The translations under genes and the position numbers were made by a program. Of a stretch of DNA of 14,016 nucleotides, positions 12,563 through 14,016 are shown in pieces. Positions within the stretch are counted from its first letter, which is position 1. Every line of letters starts with the position of its first letter. The notes beneath the pieces were generated by a model. It saw only the letters and a list, made by a program, of their open reading frames with translations, was not told the origin of the DNA and did not search any database. Source of the DNA: Clostridiales bacterium (GTDB taxonomy: Bacteria > Bacillota > Clostridia > Christensenellales > CAG-314); assembly GCA_003537755.1 (NCBI GenBank), contig DPQS01000010.1, positions 10,751-24,766 of the forward strand, given 5' to 3'.

Positions 12563-13878
12563 CAAACAAAACAAAAATACTGCTTGTTGCAGTGGCAATA
12601 GTGTGTTGCGTCTGTCTTGCGGCGTGCAGCGACAATTATCCCGTCGCAAACGTGCACAAAATTACCGTAGAACAGACCGAACACGCAACGGCATATGTAT
12701 CGGGTCGCGGCGGCAAGGTGACCCAAGCGGCAACGGGCGAAACGCTGTTTGTAACTATCGTGCCGACGGCGGGCTACAAGGCAAGCGGCGCAACTGTCAA
12801 CGGTAACAAACTTGACGGCGTAAAATTCGTTATGCCCGACGAGGACGTCACAGTCAAAGTGACCGTCGAAGCAATAAACGGCAACATAACAATCTCGGAA
12901 AGCGAAGGCGGAACGATTACCGCAGACAAAACAAACGCCCTCTATGGCGAAAAGGTAACGCTTACGGTGACGCCTGACAGCGGCTACATAATGAAAGAAC
13001 GCTCGCTGAAGGTAAACTTTTCGGAAATATTCAAAGGGCAAATCAAAGAGCAAACCGAGGTTTCCTTCGAAATGCCCGACACCGATGCGGTGGTGTCCGC
13101 AACGTTTGAAAAGTTGCCCGACACCGACATCAGAATTACCACATACGAGGAATACAAAGCCTTTGCCGACAGCGTAAACGTCAGCGGCGAAAAGTACGAG
13201 GGACAGCGCGTTGTGCTGCTTGCCGACATCGGCTCTGCCGAAAACCCCGTCAAGGCGCGAATAGGCAACTCGTCAAGTCACTACTTTGCAGGCACGTTTG
13301 ACGGCAACGGTCACAGCGTGTATCTCGCGCAGTCGCTCGGCAATTCCGTCGGTATGTTCGGCTACGCGGCAAACGCAACTATTTCAAACGTCAACGTGTA
13401 CGGCAGCGTAACGCGCACAAGCAGTACTGGCAGTTCCGGCGGCATAGTAGGCGCGGTTCTGTATGGCGACGGAACGCCGACAACGATTACAAACTGCAAC
13501 AACTACGCAACGATTACTTCCCCGACAAGCAACGACGTCGGCGGTATCGTCGGCGCAACGACGGGCAACCTCGAAATTAAAAACTGCTCAAACTACGGCA
13601 ACGTAAGCGCAGGTCTGCAACGCGCAGGCGGCATTATCGGCTGGATAAACAAAGGCAAAACGACAGCTGCGCCCTCGGTTGTAATCGAGGCTTGCAGAAA
13701 CAGCGGCGAAATCGGCGGCAGCGGTGCGGTCGGTCAAATCGTCGGACAGATTTCCGCTTACGAATTCCCTGCAATTACAATCACTTGCTACTGCGACACC
13801 GAAGTTGCGGTCGGCGTAAACAACAACAAAAACAAAACGGAAATTACGCAAATCACCGAAGAAACGGACGAGGAGTAA
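12559..13878 (+). CDS. GLUG-domain lipoprotein with two InlB-B-like repeats
   Basis: 439 residues. The signal peptide ends in the lipobox LAAC (20-23), so Cys23 is lipidated and the protein is exposed on the cell surface. Two divergent bacterial-repeat units follow (about 35-104 and 109-185), each with G-G-x-[IV]-[TQ] ... V-x-P-[TD]-[AS]-G-Y and F-x-M-P-D-x-[DT]-[VA]-x-V. Residues 192-425 are a GLUG-like beta-helix domain with GGIVG-type motifs at 294, 328 and 357. No enzyme motif is seen, so a binding or adhesion role is likely. It overlaps the quinone oxidoreductase by 4 nt (ATGA), which indicates coupled translation, although the nearest ribosome-site-like stretch is about 14 nt upstream. 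The GLUG domain is closely similar to both GLUG domains of the esterase. Confidence 0.88.
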   Translation: MTNKTKILLVAVAIVCCVCLAACSDNYPVANVHKITVEQTEHATAYVSGRGGKVTQAATGETLFVTIVPTAGYKASGATVNGNKLDGVKFVMPDEDVTVKVTVEAINGNITISESEGGTITADKTNALYGEKVTLTVTPDSGYIMKERSLKVNFSEIFKGQIKEQTEVSFEMPDTDAVVSATFEKLPDTDIRITTYEEYKAFADSVNVSGEKYEGQRVVLLADIGSAENPVKARIGNSSSHYFAGTFDGNGHSVYLAQSLGNSVGMFGYAANATISNVNVYGSVTRTSSTGSSGGIVGAVLYGDGTPTTITNCNNYATITSPTSNDVGGIVGATTGNLEIKNCSNYGNVSAGLQRAGGIIGWINKGKTTAAPSVVIEACRNSGEIGGSGAVGQIVGQISAYEFPAITITCYCDTEVAVGVNNNKNKTEITQITEETDEE

Positions 13879-13886
13879 GGTAAACA

Positions 13887-14016
13887 ATGAAAAAATTCAT
13901 TCCTCTTTTGATTGCGATTATGCTGTGCGCGACAATATGCCTGTCGGCGTGCGCAAATACGGATTTCTTCGTCGTGGCAAACGGCGACGTCAACAACTTC
14001 GACACAAGCCTGTTTT
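13887..14016 (+). CDS. Lipoprotein, N-terminal part (3' end outside window)
   Basis: Begins 8 nt after the previous stop with AAGG at 13877-13880 as ribosome site and reads 43 codons to the edge of the window. Residues 1-22 are a lipoprotein signal peptide: MKKF, a hydrophobic core IPLLIAIMLCATICL, and lipobox LSAC with Cys22. The mature start (ANTDFFVVANGDVNNFDTSLF) has no recognisable domain yet. It is probably the third member of the quinone oxidoreductase-lipoprotein operon. Confidence 0.8.
   Translation, partial: MKKFIPLLIAIMLCATICLSACANTDFFVVANGDVNNFDTSLF

Overview
The window looks like chromosomal DNA of an uncultured gut-type Clostridia/Bacillota. Start codons are preceded by AGGAGG-type ribosome binding sites, promoters have sigma-A -35/-10 hexamers, several proteins are secreted lipoproteins with long Cys-rich and GLUG-like repeats, and GC is roughly 50% (judged by eye). 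The lineage is an inference; there is no rRNA or other marker gene.

Layout, left to right. (1) 1-186: C-terminal end of an Xre/HTH_3 regulator cut by the window edge, then a terminator and a 405-nt gap. (2) 592-1932: M20-family metal-dependent amidohydrolase. (3) 1993-3640: an overlapping pair, a MalK-like ABC ATPase without a C-terminal TOBE domain and a multi-pass membrane protein resembling DUF624/YesL, closed by a strong terminator. (4) 3806-8002: a 1398-residue lipoprotein with a complete SGNH/SASA-type carbohydrate acetylesterase domain between Cys-pair repeats and two GLUG-like domains. (5) 8211-9013 (minus): AraC-family regulator, convergent with the esterase and divergent from (6) 9256-10254: a Gfo/Idh/MocA sugar-type oxidoreductase, then (7) 10432-11502: an EamA/DMT transporter. 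(8) 11579 to the right edge: a PIG3-type quinone oxidoreductase, a GLUG lipoprotein that overlaps it by 4 nt, and the beginning of another lipoprotein.

The main discovery is regulatory. Three separate promoters carry the same composite element: RTATCA-N4-YGACA-N3/4-ATATCA-N6-ATATTTACM, then exactly 17 nt and a -10 hexamer. They lie at 385-446 (before the amidohydrolase), 3689-3751 (before the esterase) and 9093-9154 (before the Gfo/Idh/MocA gene, in the divergent gap shared with the AraC gene). The last bases of the element are the -35 hexamer (TTTACM). This points to a local regulon, most simply controlled by the AraC-family protein encoded between two of the sites. The three targets are an amidohydrolase, a surface esterase and a sugar oxidoreductase, which suggests stepwise removal of acyl groups from, and oxidation of, a modified glycan or amino sugar. 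The substrate cannot be read from the sequence.

The GLUG-like domains of the two lipoproteins are clearly related to each other, and the 3' end of the esterase gene differs in base composition from the rest of it. Both suggest domain shuffling among surface proteins. No tRNA, rRNA, CRISPR array, transposase or phage gene was seen.
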